64,000 bases of DNA from Halorubrum amylolyticum (GCF_004114995.1 NZ_SDJP01000004.1:85622-149621); one strand, 5' to 3'; counted from the first letter of the stretch, positions 26,714 through 35,872 are shown. The notes: generated by a model not told the origin, from the letters alone. Numbers and translations: made by a program.

Positions 26714-26881
26714 TCAGAAGTCGATCTGGTCTGCCATCCATTTTTCGACCGCTTTTTCAACTTTCGTATACTGGCGCATGAAGCTGTGAGAAAATAGTTC
26801 TTCGAATTCGATCTCGTTTTCCCCATCGACTAATTCTAGCGAGTCCTCAAGATCGTCGAAGCCGCTCGTGTCAAAACCCAT
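26714..26881 (-). CDS. Short acidic protein, 55 residues
   Basis: An ATG at 26881 opens a 55-codon ORF (MGFDTSGFDDLEDSLELVDG ... KAVEKWMADQIDF) with the strong acidic bias of haloarchaeal proteins and no stop-rich frame competition. The start MGFDTSGFDDLE resembles the first residues of a larger haloarchaeal family of small acidic proteins, so this may be a shortened member. It converges on the parA operon. Confidence 0.6.
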   Translation of the reverse strand: MGFDTSGFDDLEDSLELVDGENEIEFEELFSHSFMRQYTKVEKAVEKWMADQIDF

Positions 26882-26921
26882 GTATGTCACGTTCTGTCAC
26901 AAGAATAAAAATCCTGCGCCG

Positions 26922-26954
26922 CAGAAGTTGAGACTGGTGTTCTCAATGCATATG
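26922..26954 (+). repeat. Conserved hairpin, orphan copy A
   Basis: CAGAAGTTGAGACTGGTG continues into TTCTCAATGCATATG, with the stem TTGAGA/TCTCAA. The same unit is at 32863, 40167 and 49754, where it lies 200-206 bp after related transposase genes or remnants. No transposase lies beside this copy. Confidence 0.6.
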
Positions 26955-27083
26955 ATCCCAATCATCCACCCCACCAATCAATTTTAATTGTACTACATCA
27001 ATTCTATTGGGGAAGTTTTATGTGACAGCCTTCACCACCAGATATTGCGGTCAAAATCGAGAGACACCACATATGGGGTTAAG

Positions 27084-27095
27084 ATCCTAGAGGAT
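27084..27095. promoter_or_regulatory. Candidate operator before nrdR
   Basis: ATCCT-AG-AGGAT lies 16-27 bp before the nrdR ATG and is flanked by TTAA on both sides (TTAAG before, TTAAG after). Position near the transcription start suggests repression, possibly by NrdR itself. It does not match the bacterial NrdR box well. Confidence 0.35.
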
Positions 27096-27110
27096 TAAGC
27101 AGTGACAACT

Positions 27111-27599
27111 ATGAACTGCCCGGACTGCGGGAACGAGCGAACACGCGTCATCGATACAGGGACCAGTGCTGACGGAACCTCCGTCCGACGGCGCCGCGAG
27201 TGTCAACGCTGTTCGTTCCGCTTTACGACCTACGAACGTCCGGAGTGGGAGTCCCTCCAAGTGAAAAAACGCGACGGAACCATCGAATCGTTCGACCGAC
27301 AGAAACTCCGCGCAGGGATCGAGCGAGCCGTTGAGAAGCGGGATGTAACCGAGACAACAGTGACTGCTCTCGTCGACGATATCGAGAGCGAACTGCAAGG
27401 TCGAGAGGCACGTATCGTCTCTTCGAGTCTCATCGGCGAACTCGTCTCTGAGAACCTCCGCACGCTCGATAAGGTAGCCTACATTCGATTTGTCTCCGTT
27501 TACAAAGCATTCTCTGAGCCGCAGGAATTCCTGAGAGAACTTGATGCAGTCTTGGATGCAGAACTTGATGACTTCGAAGCCTCGAACAGCTCACTATGA
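27111..27599 (+). CDS. nrdR: NrdR transcriptional repressor
   Basis: The 162-residue protein has the N-terminal zinc ribbon (MNCPDCGNERTRVIDTG; RRECQRCSFRFTTYER) and the ATP-cone (VKKRDGTIESFDRQKLRAGIERAVEKR; AYIRFVSVYKAF) of NrdR. NrdR senses ATP/dATP and represses ribonucleotide reductase genes. ATG 27111 puts the first Cys at residue 3; a GTG at 27102 is also in frame. The stop overlaps the next ORF as ATGA, so it is in one operon with nrdB and nrdA. Confidence 0.94.
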   Translation: MNCPDCGNERTRVIDTGTSADGTSVRRRRECQRCSFRFTTYERPEWESLQVKKRDGTIESFDRQKLRAGIERAVEKRDVTETTVTALVDDIESELQGREARIVSSSLIGELVSENLRTLDKVAYIRFVSVYKAFSEPQEFLRELDAVLDAELDDFEASNSSL

Positions 27600-27736
27600 C
27601 ACAAACATACGCAGATCAAACGAATGTTCGGTCAATTCTTGACCGGGCGAGCATGGCCCACGTCCAGACGTACAGAGAACGACGGAAACAGAAACCAACC
27701 AACAGAGGACGATTCCTCCGGAGTACGTGCCAATGA
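27596..27736 (+). CDS. 46-residue basic protein between nrdR and nrdB
   Basis: The ATG overlaps the nrdR stop (ATGA) and the stop overlaps the nrdB ATG (ATGA), so ribosomes could pass through all three. The peptide (MTQTYADQTNVRSILDRASM ... RRKQKPTNRGRFLRSTCQ) is basic, unusual for this organism. The C-terminal Arg/Lys cluster could bind nucleic acid or nucleotides. It may instead be just a translational bridge. No family recognised. Confidence 0.55.
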   Translation: MTQTYADQTNVRSILDRASMAHVQTYRERRKQKPTNRGRFLRSTCQ

Positions 27737-28743
27737 CTGAAAACAAAACCACAGGCGGAGATCCGGAGACCGACATCTTCTCCGAACGAACGCAGCTCAA
27801 ACCGTACGAGTACCCCGACGTCCTCGAGTACAAAGACGCGATACGGAACAGCTACTGGGTTCACACGGAGTTCAACTTCTCGGGAGACGTGCAGGACTTC
27901 AAGGTCAACACGACTCCGGCCGAAAAGACCGTCATCAAGCGGACGATGCTGGCCATCGCGCAGATCGAGGTCCAGGTCAAGACCTTCTGGGCAGAAATCT
28001 ACGACGAGATGCCCAAAGCGGAGGTTGGGAACGTCGGCATGACCTTCGCCGAGAGCGAGGTCAGACACATGGACGCGTACAGCCACCTCCTCGACATCCT
28101 GGGGATCACGGAGGACTTCGAGGAGGTGACCGACGTCCCCGCAATCGAGGAGCGGATCGACTACCTCGACGAGTACCTCGAGAAGAGCGAGAGCGACGAC
28201 ACACAGGAGTACGTGATGAGTCTCCTGCTGTTCTCCACGTTCGTCGAGCACGTCTCGCTGTTCTCGCAGTTCCTCATCATGACGAGCTTCGACAAACACG
28301 AAAAGAAGTTCAAGGGAATCGCGAACGCCGTCGAAGCGACCAGCAAGGAGGAGCAGATTCACGGACTGTTCGGTGTCGAACTCGTAGAGATGATTCGCGA
28401 GGAGAATCCGGATCTCTTCGACGAGGACTTCGAAGAAGAGGTCCAAGCGGCCTGTCAGCAGGCGTTTGAGGCAGAGATGAAGATACTGGACTGGATCTTC
28501 GGTGAGGGCGAACTGGAGTTTCTTCCCCGGGCGCACGTCGACGCGTTCCTGCGGGACCGGTTCAACCAGAGCCTCGAGAACGTCGGTGTCGAGCCGATAT
28601 TCGACCCGGACGATGACCTGCTCGAGGAGACACGGTGGTTCGACGAGGACATCATGATGACGAAGGACAACGACTTCTTCAGCAAGCGGTCGACCACGTA
28701 CAACAAACACGCACAGAGCATCACCGCGGAGGACATGTTCTAA
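27733..28743 (+). CDS. nrdB: Ribonucleotide reductase small (beta) subunit
   Basis: The 336-residue protein has the metal-ligand pattern of R2 proteins: IEVQVKTFW (first Glu), SEVRHMDAY (Glu and His), TFVEHVSLF and EEQIHGLFG. It holds the di-metal/radical cofactor of class I reductase. The C-terminal segment WFDEDIMMTKDNDFF and the SITAEDMF tail would bind the alpha subunit. ATG 27733 is coupled to the preceding small ORF; nrdA starts 2 bp after the stop. Confidence 0.93.
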   Translation: MTENKTTGGDPETDIFSERTQLKPYEYPDVLEYKDAIRNSYWVHTEFNFSGDVQDFKVNTTPAEKTVIKRTMLAIAQIEVQVKTFWAEIYDEMPKAEVGNVGMTFAESEVRHMDAYSHLLDILGITEDFEEVTDVPAIEERIDYLDEYLEKSESDDTQEYVMSLLLFSTFVEHVSLFSQFLIMTSFDKHEKKFKGIANAVEATSKEEQIHGLFGVELVEMIREENPDLFDEDFEEEVQAACQQAFEAEMKILDWIFGEGELEFLPRAHVDAFLRDRFNQSLENVGVEPIFDPDDDLLEETRWFDEDIMMTKDNDFFSKRSTTYNKHAQSITAEDMF

Positions 28744-28745
28744 CG

Positions 28746-30440
28746 ATGGCACAAACAGAACCAGCACTCGACGAGGTCAACCAGCAGCACGAGGAACCGT
28801 TCTACTGGCTGAACGAGGACAGCCGAGCGTTCCTCGACGAGGGGTACCTGATCGAGGGTGTCACGGCCGAGGAGCGTGTCAGGGAGATCGCGGAGCGGGC
28901 CGAGGAGATCCTGGACGACGACGGCTTCGCGGACAAGTTCTACGACTACATGAGTCGGGGCTTCTACAGCCTCGCGAGTCCGGTGTGGTCGAACTTCGGT
29001 CTGGACCGAGGCCTGCCCATCAGCTGCTTCGGTAGCTACATGGAGGACAACATGGAGAGCATCCTCTACACGCAGGCCGAAGTAGGCGAGATGACCAAGC
29101 TGGGCGGCGGGACCAGCGGGTACTTCGGCGAGATCCGGCCCCGAGGCAGCCCGATCACGAACAACGGCAAGAGCAACGGAAGCTACAGCTTCACCGAGCT
29201 GTTCGACACGATCATCAACGTCGTCAGCCAGGGCGAGACGCGGCGCGGCCAGTTCGCGGGGTACATAGACGTTGAACACGACGACCTGGACGAGTGGCTC
29301 AACATCAAGACCGAGGGCGACCCCGTACAGGACATCTACTACGGCGTTATCATCGGTGACGACTGGTTCCGGGCGATGGTCGACGGCGACGAGGAGAAGC
29401 GAGAGACGTGGGCAGAAATCATTGAGGCGCGGATCAACATCGGTGTCCCGTACATCATTTTCCGGGACAACATGAACGAAGGTAAGCCACAGGTCTACAA
29501 GGACAAGGGCTACGAAATCAATGCCTCCAACCTGTGTACCGAGATTGCACTGCCAGCCACGCCAGATGAGAGTTTCGTCTGTTGTCTCTCATCGATGAAT
29601 GCGCTCCACTATGACGAGTGGAAGGATACCGACGCAGTGGAAACGCTGACGCGGTTCCTTGATACCGTCATGGAGGAGTTTATTCAAGAGGCGGAGGGGA
29701 CGCAGTTCATGGATCGCCCGGTGCGGTTTGCGAAACGGCACAGGGCGATCGGCATCGGCGTCCTCGGCTGGCACAGCTACCTCCAGAGCGAGATGATTCC
29801 GTTCGACAGCATGGAGGCGATGGAGAAAAACGAGGCAATCTTCCGCACCATCAAGGAGCGAAGTTACGAGGAGAGTCGTCGGCTCGCCGACGAGTTCGGC
29901 GAGCCGGAGGTGCTCGAGGGCTACGGTCGCCGGAACGCGACGACGATGAGCGTGGCCCCGACGAAATCCAGCAGTGTCATTTTGGGGCAGGTCAGTCCGA
30001 GCATCGAACCGCTGAAATCGAATTACTTCGTCCGCGACGGTGCGAAGCTGAAATCGACGCAGAAGAACCGGTTCCTCGAGGCGATACTGAAACAGCGAGG
30101 CAGAGACGAACGCGAGGTCTGGGACAGCATCGCACAGAACGACGGGAGCGTGCAACACCTCGACTGCCTGACCGACGAGGAGAAGGAGGTGTTCAAGACC
30201 TTCGCCGAGATCCCACAGATGGCGATCATCAACCAGGCAGCGCAGCGGCAGAAACACATCGATCAGGCACAGAGTCTGAACGTCTCGATCGATCCGAGCG
30301 AAGTGAGCGTCAAGGAGATAAACCAGCTCTACATCGAGGCTTGGAAGAAAGGGGTGAAGAGTCTCTACTACCAACACAGCGTGAACGCCGCACAGAAGTT
30401 CAGCCGAGACATCCTCGAATGCAAGGCCTGTGAGAGCTGA
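28746..30440 (+). CDS. nrdA: Ribonucleotide reductase large (alpha) subunit
   Basis: The 564-residue alpha subunit is compact. It starts close to the catalytic barrel and has no N-terminal ATP cone, so overall activity control by dATP would be absent. Redox cysteines are visible at Cys94 (PISCFGSY), in NLCTEI (radical Cys) and SFVCCLSS. The radical-transfer tyrosines are in SLYYQHS and the C-terminal CKAC shuttle pair ends the protein. It converts ribonucleoside diphosphates to deoxy forms with NrdB. Confidence 0.93.
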   Translation: MAQTEPALDEVNQQHEEPFYWLNEDSRAFLDEGYLIEGVTAEERVREIAERAEEILDDDGFADKFYDYMSRGFYSLASPVWSNFGLDRGLPISCFGSYMEDNMESILYTQAEVGEMTKLGGGTSGYFGEIRPRGSPITNNGKSNGSYSFTELFDTIINVVSQGETRRGQFAGYIDVEHDDLDEWLNIKTEGDPVQDIYYGVIIGDDWFRAMVDGDEEKRETWAEIIEARINIGVPYIIFRDNMNEGKPQVYKDKGYEINASNLCTEIALPATPDESFVCCLSSMNALHYDEWKDTDAVETLTRFLDTVMEEFIQEAEGTQFMDRPVRFAKRHRAIGIGVLGWHSYLQSEMIPFDSMEAMEKNEAIFRTIKERSYEESRRLADEFGEPEVLEGYGRRNATTMSVAPTKSSSVILGQVSPSIEPLKSNYFVRDGAKLKSTQKNRFLEAILKQRGRDEREVWDSIAQNDGSVQHLDCLTDEEKEVFKTFAEIPQMAIINQAAQRQKHIDQAQSLNVSIDPSEVSVKEINQLYIEAWKKGVKSLYYQHSVNAAQKFSRDILECKACES

Positions 30441-30502
30441 TCCCCCATCGGCCGGTATGATAGAGTGGTCCATGTAAACTACGCCACCCTACCCCTCGGC
30501 GT

Positions 30503-30870
30503 ATGCGTGCCTCGGTCCTTGACGGCTTAGGCGTGGATCTCATCAAACAGATTTGGTCGGAGAATCCCAACGTGTGGACCGACGAGTTCGGCGACGAAGT
30601 AGTCGACCTGATTACCGAAACGGTCGAGTTAGAGAGAATTACACCTACGAGGCGTGTCCTGACGAAATACTTGGCATGAGTGCCGAGCAGTTCGCCGAGG
30701 ACGTCGAACACATCACCGACCGGCGCCTTGGACAACTCAACTTACCGGACCAGTACGGGACTGACAATCCGTTCCCGTGGATGTCCGAGTAAGTCAACCT
30801 GAACAAGGAAGAGAATCCCTTCGAGACGCAGGTGACCGAATACCAGAGCGGGGGTAGCCTCAATTGGTAA
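30503..30870 (+). pseudogene. Remnant of a second nrdB (C-terminal part)
   Basis: Reading LGVDLIKQIWSENPNVWTDE, then a frameshift near 30635, then NYTYEACPDEILGMSAEQF and LNLPDQYGTDNPFPWMSE, an in-frame TAA at 30790, and TQVTEYQSGGSLNW. These are the C-terminal motifs of the E. coli-like class Ia beta subunit (YGTENPFPWMSE ... TEYQ.GGSL). They differ from the tail of the intact nrdB here. One frameshift, one nonsense codon and the missing N-terminus show decay. Confidence 0.85.
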
Positions 30871-30983
30871 CATCCGACCGCGTTCCGCATAGCAACGTGG
30901 TCCCCTAGCTGTCTTCGAAGCATGGCTGTACCTCCTGACCGAGGAGACCTTACAGCGTCTCTCGGACGGATTATTCTCGACTA

Positions 30984-32660
30984 ATGTCATCAACAGAGCA
31001 ATCACGACAGGATGTCTTTCGGACTATCGCACAGTTACAGCACGTCGAGTGGCCTGCATACGGGTCGACACCACTATACGACCGGAGTTCAGTATCCGCT
31101 CTCCAATCGGACATTCGAACCGTCGCTAGAGTCTGGTTCGATCACGACGCCCACGAGTCGATTGCGGAGTTCATATGTCAGTATCCGCTGAAATACGTCG
31201 ATTTCGAACCGCATGACGAGTATTTTGGCTCTACGCGGTATCAGATGCCGCAGTTGGTGCGGTTGTTCTTGCTCAAAGAGATTCACGGCTGGGACCACGA
31301 AACGGCACTTTTGACGTTCCTCCAACAGCGACCGGCACTTCGACGAGACCTCGGTTTTGAGCGTATGCCGAATCAATCGACGGTATGGCGCAGTTGGCAC
31401 GAGCGGTTCTCTGTCGACCTACGCGAGGCCGTCCAAACGGCAGCTCGAACGATCTTGATCAAGGCCCAGAATGCGGGTATCGAGATTCCACGAGAACTAG
31501 AGCGGAAGCTCAGCTATCGGAACGATAATGAAGACGACTCAGTACCGGACGATCGGACCGTTCTGGAGCGGACAAAGAAAATCACCGACCACGTCAGTCG
31601 CATCATCTTCCCAGCATTCTCGCTGGATCGTAGAGACGGCTGTGAGATCCACGAGAACGCATACTGGAACTTACAAACGTATCTCGGACTTCGCGAGCGG
31701 CTGGCTGCGAACGAAGGAGCCCGCAGTTACATTCATGAGTCAACGCGGGATCGAACACCACTCGGACACGCCCACCGCAGCCACATTCGCGATCTCTCTA
31801 TCGAGCAGACTCGCGAGATGTACCGACAGGCGATCCGGCACCTCATCGACGAGATTGCAGAGACAGAGGAGTTCTTCCGCGCAGGCATCGTCGCAATCGA
31901 TATCACCGAAGCCGATCCTTTCACCGGCGACAGGACCGGGCACGAGGACGAGATCATCGGGACAAAAGAGAACACCGAGGAGTACGCCTACCAATGGGCG
32001 ACGGTCCAGTTGGTTGGCAATGCCGTCCCAATCGTACTGGACGCGCGCCCCGTCCGAAAGGGGGAGACACGACTGGAAATCGTTGAGGATCTGCTTGACT
32101 CCGCCGAAGAGCTCGTTCACGTCGATAACGTCTTGATGGATCGGGAGTTCGATAGTCAGCACGTTCTGGAGATGATCAGTCAGCGTGGACTCTCGTACGT
32201 CGTTCCGAAGCGGATGCAGACCAGCGAGAAGGCTCAGGCGAAGCGATTGCTCCAGCGTGACCAGGACCGATATGAAACCGATCGCAAGCTCCATCTCGGC
32301 AAGAACGAATGGCACGAGACGACGCTGATCTACCGGCGGAAAGAGGACTTCGAGCACGACGATCACCGGCAGTACTCGGTGTTTATGACGAATCGAGGGA
32401 GCGGGCACCTCACAGAGTACGACTACCGGTGGGAGATCGAGAGTGGGTACAAGTCGATCAAGCGGTTCATGGCCGCCACGACGTCGAAGCACTTCGGGTT
32501 GCGGTTCTTCTACTTCGCGTTCGCCTGTTTGTTGTACTCGATTTGGCGAGCAGTGGATTTGCTTGTGCAGGTTGAGTTGACTGGCGAATACGAACACTCG
32601 CCAATCGTGACCGCAGATAACACGCTCACGCTGTTGAAGAAGGAGACTGGAATTGGGTAG
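30984..32660 (+). CDS. DDE transposase, IS4 superfamily (558 residues)
   Basis: The protein has the DDE pattern in VAIDITEADPF, NVLMDREFDS and the IS4-type Y-2-R-3-E-6-K motif (YDYRWEIESGYKSIK, near residue 480). The N-terminal 150 residues hold a DNA-binding region (STVWRSWHERF). The reading frame is intact. The C-terminal 110 residues are nearly identical to the remnant at 39494 and similar to the fragment at 49415. Confidence 0.9.
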   Translation: MSSTEQSRQDVFRTIAQLQHVEWPAYGSTPLYDRSSVSALQSDIRTVARVWFDHDAHESIAEFICQYPLKYVDFEPHDEYFGSTRYQMPQLVRLFLLKEIHGWDHETALLTFLQQRPALRRDLGFERMPNQSTVWRSWHERFSVDLREAVQTAARTILIKAQNAGIEIPRELERKLSYRNDNEDDSVPDDRTVLERTKKITDHVSRIIFPAFSLDRRDGCEIHENAYWNLQTYLGLRERLAANEGARSYIHESTRDRTPLGHAHRSHIRDLSIEQTREMYRQAIRHLIDEIAETEEFFRAGIVAIDITEADPFTGDRTGHEDEIIGTKENTEEYAYQWATVQLVGNAVPIVLDARPVRKGETRLEIVEDLLDSAEELVHVDNVLMDREFDSQHVLEMISQRGLSYVVPKRMQTSEKAQAKRLLQRDQDRYETDRKLHLGKNEWHETTLIYRRKEDFEHDDHRQYSVFMTNRGSGHLTEYDYRWEIESGYKSIKRFMAATTSKHFGLRFFYFAFACLLYSIWRAVDLLVQVELTGEYEHSPIVTADNTLTLLKKETGIG

Positions 32661-32862
32661 ACAGCTGCTCAAACCACCAGAACGCCTGATTTCTGAGTGG
32701 CTACACTGGCCGCAGTCGCTGCAAATCCATAGAATAGTTGATTTCTAGACAAGAGTGGCGTCCACAGCGGGACTCGAAACCAGACCTCGAGAATAGATTC
32801 GTCCAATATTGCGCATCACAGCCCCGCTAAACCCGGTGTAGTCTCAACTTCCAAACTCCCCC

Positions 32863-32894
32863 CAGAAGTTGAGACTGGTCGTCTCAATGCATAC
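32863..32894 (+). repeat. Conserved hairpin, copy B
   Basis: CAGAAGTTGAGACTGGTCGT then CTCAATGCATAC, stem TTGAGAC/GTCTCAA with a 5-nt loop. It lies 203 bp after the transposase stop and 58 bp from the convergent bioD stop. Confidence 0.65.
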
Positions 32895-32951
32895 GGCTCT
32901 GAGACGGATCAATCCCGGAATCTATCAACCCCTCTGCGTCCGTCGTAGGCG

Positions 32952-33611
32952 CTATTCAGGTAATACGCTCGGCGGAAGGTTTTCCTTTACCGCTGTCACC
33001 GCTTCGCCCGGCGTTTCCAGGTCGAGTCCCGGCACTGTGTACACTGGCAGATCGACCATTGATTCGAGTACGTCGGGGTTCGTCCGCTCGGCGAGCGTTT
33101 CGCCAGCGTAATCGTTGAGGACGACACCGCACACGTCAAGACCGCGTCGTTCGAGAGCCTTGACGGTCAGCGCGCTGTGATTGAGCGTGCCGAGTCCCGA
33201 GCGCGCGACTACGAGCGTCGGTAATCCGAGATCGGCGGCTAGGTCGACGACCTCCATCCCCTCAGCGAGCGGCACCCGGAGACCGCCAATCCCTTCGACG
33301 ACACCCGGGTCGGCAGCGTCTAGTTCGCGCCGACAACCCTGTAGGATCTCGTCGTAAGAGAGGGCGACATTTTCTACGTCTGCGGCAACTGCCGGGGCAA
33401 GCGCGGGTTCGAGATAGCGCAGGCAGACACTGGCGTCCTCGCTTCCCGCGGCTTCGGCGACGAAGCCGGCGTCGTCGTCCGGTGGAAAGCCGGTCTGTGC
33501 GGGCTTGATACCGACCGCATCGCGGCCGCGATCGCGGAGACAGCCCACGAGACCGGCGGTGATGACGGTCTTGCCGACACCTGTGCCGGTGCCAAGCACG
33601 AAGAGACTCAT
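32952..33611 (-). CDS. bioD: Dethiobiotin synthase
   Basis: The 219-residue protein has the P-loop GTGTGVGKT (about 7-15), GIKPAQTG and EGIGGLRVPL motifs of BioD. It carboxylates and closes 7,8-diaminopelargonate to dethiobiotin using ATP. Its start overlaps the bioF stop by 4 bp. Last gene of the bio operon. Confidence 0.94.
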   Translation of the reverse strand: MSLFVLGTGTGVGKTVITAGLVGCLRDRGRDAVGIKPAQTGFPPDDDAGFVAEAAGSEDASVCLRYLEPALAPAVAADVENVALSYDEILQGCRRELDAADPGVVEGIGGLRVPLAEGMEVVDLAADLGLPTLVVARSGLGTLNHSALTVKALERRGLDVCGVVLNDYAGETLAERTNPDVLESMVDLPVYTVPGLDLETPGEAVTAVKENLPPSVLPE

Positions 33612-34810
33612 CGCAACCCTACCTCCTCACCGGCGGCCTCGAACGCGTCAAGACAGCGGTCGAGTTGCTCGCACGTGTGTGCGGCTGTGGGAGCGACGCG
33701 CAGCCGTGACATTCCCACGGGAACGGTCGGCGGGCGGATGACAGGGGCGAGCACCCCGCGGTCGCAGAGCGCTTCATCGAGCGCGACCGCATCCTCCCGG
33801 TCTCCGACCAGCACGGGCAGGATGTGGGTCTCACCGAGCACCTCGAAGCCGAGGTCCTCAAACCCCGACCGGAGGTAATCGGCGTGATCCTGGAGCGTCT
33901 GGGGGCGGTCCGTCTCCCGTGCGATACGTAGCGCCTCCTGTGCGGCACCCGCCGCAGGCGGGGAAAGCCCGGTCGAGAAGACGAACGAACGGGCCGCATT
34001 CGCTAGGTACTCGATGAGCATCTCATTCCCGGCGACGAACCCGCCTTGGGCACCGAGCGCCTTCGAGAGGGTCCCCAACTGGACATGAATCCGGTCTTCG
34101 AGTCCCAGCTGACCGACCATGCCGCCGTCGTACACGCCCGTCGCGTGGGCTTCGTCGACCATCACCCACGCGTCGTGGCGCTCGGCGGCCGAACATATCA
34201 TTCTGAGTGGAGCGATGTCGCCATCCATGCTGAATACCGAATCTGTCACGACCAGCCAGGACTCCTCCCTATCTGCTTCGCGGGCACGGCGATCCATGGT
34301 CGCCCGGAGGTCGCTGGCGTCACAGTGGTCGTACACCTCGATATCGGCGCCGGAGAGCCGGCAGCCGTCGATGATGGAGGCATGGTTGAGTTCGTCGGAG
34401 AAGATCGCGTCGGGGGCGAGCGCCGTAATCGTCCCAATGTTGGCGGCGTACCCCGAGGAGAACGCCAGCGCACGCTCGGTTTCTTTCGATTTGACGAGTG
34501 CGTGTTCGAGCTTGCGGTGAGCGGATGTATCGCCCACGACGAGCCGGCTGGCGCCCGCGCCAGTGCCGACTTCATGGGCTGTTCGGGCGGCTGCCTCGGC
34601 CAGTCTGGCGTCTCCCGCGAGCCCGAGGTAGTCGTTGGCTGCGAACACCAGCATTTCCTCGGCATCGGCGTCGAAGGCCGGTACGTCGGCACCGGGGTCG
34701 GGCACCCGGCGAGCCCTCGGCTCGACACGGTCGACAGGAGCGAGGTCGCGACGGAGCCCACGCTCTTCCCGGGACTGGAGGCGTGCTTCGAGGTCGAACC
34801 CTCGATCCAT
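33608..34810 (-). CDS. bioF: 8-amino-7-oxononanoate synthase
   Basis: The 400-residue PLP enzyme has the motif TLSKALGAQGGF with the cofactor lysine, VDEAHATGVYD and DELNHASIIDG. It condenses a pimeloyl thioester with alanine to give KAPA. A GTG at 34820-34822 is an alternative start; ATG 34810 fits the usual N-terminus. It lies 15 bp after the upstream BioU-like gene and overlaps bioD. Confidence 0.94.
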   Translation of the reverse strand: MDRGFDLEARLQSREERGLRRDLAPVDRVEPRARRVPDPGADVPAFDADAEEMLVFAANDYLGLAGDARLAEAAARTAHEVGTGAGASRLVVGDTSAHRKLEHALVKSKETERALAFSSGYAANIGTITALAPDAIFSDELNHASIIDGCRLSGADIEVYDHCDASDLRATMDRRAREADREESWLVVTDSVFSMDGDIAPLRMICSAAERHDAWVMVDEAHATGVYDGGMVGQLGLEDRIHVQLGTLSKALGAQGGFVAGNEMLIEYLANAARSFVFSTGLSPPAAGAAQEALRIARETDRPQTLQDHADYLRSGFEDLGFEVLGETHILPVLVGDREDAVALDEALCDRGVLAPVIRPPTVPVGMSRLRVAPTAAHTCEQLDRCLDAFEAAGEEVGLR

Positions 34811-34825
34811 CTGCTGCTGCACGGT

Positions 34826-35872
34826 TCAGAACCCGGGCATGAGCTCGGCAGGCCCGTAGACGCCGTAATCGCCGGTCCAGTTGCGGCGGACGGCGGCCTT
34901 CAGGTAGCCGAGTGCAGGGCCGTTCACGTTGGCTTCCATGCTCGTGTCGTCGTCGAGTTCGAACGTGTTGGTACCGACCTCGCCATCGAACGTGCGACCG
35001 GTGACTTTGACGGTCGTCGTTGTGGGCTTCTCGTCGTTGCGAAGGTCAAGGACGCCGCCGACGGTCACGTCCTCAGCGTCGCAGATACCCGCCCGTTCGA
35101 GAAGCACGTCGTCGGCGTGCTCCATGTCGTTGAACTCGATGACGCTGTCGTGAGCGTCGACGATCTCCTCGATCTCCTCGTCCGAAAGGGCGCGTGCCGA
35201 TTCGATATCGTAGTCGGGGAGGTGGGCGATGTCCTCCCGGACGGTGCCGCGGTTGTCCTCGTAGCCGGATTTGAGGCCGACGCCCCACCAGATTTCGACC
35301 TCCTCGATCTCGATGAACGACTGGGCGGCGAGTGCCGCCGCGCCCGTGAGGAGGCCGGGTGTCGCGCCCGCACCGCAGACAAATGTGATGCCTGATTCTT
35401 CCAGTTGTTCCTCGCGGTCGTCGAGCATGCCGATGACACGTGAACGCTTGAGCACGTCGACGAGGACGCCCTCGTAGCCTGCGTTCGCGAAGCGCTCGGC
35501 GACAGTCGGAATGAAGTCGTGTTCGAGGTTCGGCAGCGCGATGAGTACCGCGTCGATGGCCTCGTGTTCGGCGATGATGTCCTCGATGGGCGTCTCCGTC
35601 GGCTCGGCCTGTGTGGAGGCGACGACGCCCTTGTCGTCGCCGTGTTCCTTGATGTCGTCACCGCCGGATTCAACGGTAGTCCCGCCGTCGGAAGCGATGT
35701 TCCCCTCCGTTGCGGCCAGCAGTTCGTCCACATCAAGGCCGTCGTGGTTGACGGCAACCCCATGGCGGTCGCAGGCTGCGATAGGGGTGAGTTCGTCTTT
35801 GTCCGCGGAGACTTCGAGTGCGCGACGGCCGATACCACCAGTGCCGAGAACGGCGAAGTTGATGTCGTTCAT
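34826..35872 (-). CDS. bioU: BioU-like single-turnover diaminopelargonate-forming enzyme
   Basis: This 348-residue protein has an N-terminal Rossmann fold (FAVLGTGGIGRRAL) and a saccharopine-dehydrogenase-like body. It lies between bioB and bioF in a cluster with no bioA. That is the context of BioU, described in cyanobacteria and haloarchaea, where a lysine of the enzyme itself donates the amino group to KAPA using NAD(P)H. Lys142 in the VDVLKRSR segment is my candidate for the spent lysine, by position only. A plain oxidoreductase is the alternative. Confidence 0.75.
   Translation of the reverse strand: MNDINFAVLGTGGIGRRALEVSADKDELTPIAACDRHGVAVNHDGLDVDELLAATEGNIASDGGTTVESGGDDIKEHGDDKGVVASTQAEPTETPIEDIIAEHEAIDAVLIALPNLEHDFIPTVAERFANAGYEGVLVDVLKRSRVIGMLDDREEQLEESGITFVCGAGATPGLLTGAAALAAQSFIEIEEVEIWWGVGLKSGYEDNRGTVREDIAHLPDYDIESARALSDEEIEEIVDAHDSVIEFNDMEHADDVLLERAGICDAEDVTVGGVLDLRNDEKPTTTTVKVTGRTFDGEVGTNTFELDDDTSMEANVNGPALGYLKAAVRRNWTGDYGVYGPAELMPGF

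Larger units (their letters stand above)
30984..32894 (+). mobile_element. IS4-superfamily insertion element, full-length gene
   Basis: It holds one intact transposase gene and a conserved 3' module (ATCACAGCCCCGCTAAACC near 32815, and the hairpin at 32863-32894) shared with the deleted copy at 39494-40196. The precise left end was not found: no inverse of the right-end hairpin is visible in the 110 bp before the gene. Limits given are minimal. Confidence 0.7.

Noticed and set aside
27616-28767. 383-codon open frame antisense to nrdB
   Set aside because: Composition (Val/Leu/Arg repeats) mirrors the nrdB codon pattern; no domain; nrdB is certain.
34046-35395. 449-codon frame antisense to bioF and the BioU-like gene
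   Set aside because: Spans two convincing genes on the other strand and has no domain of its own.
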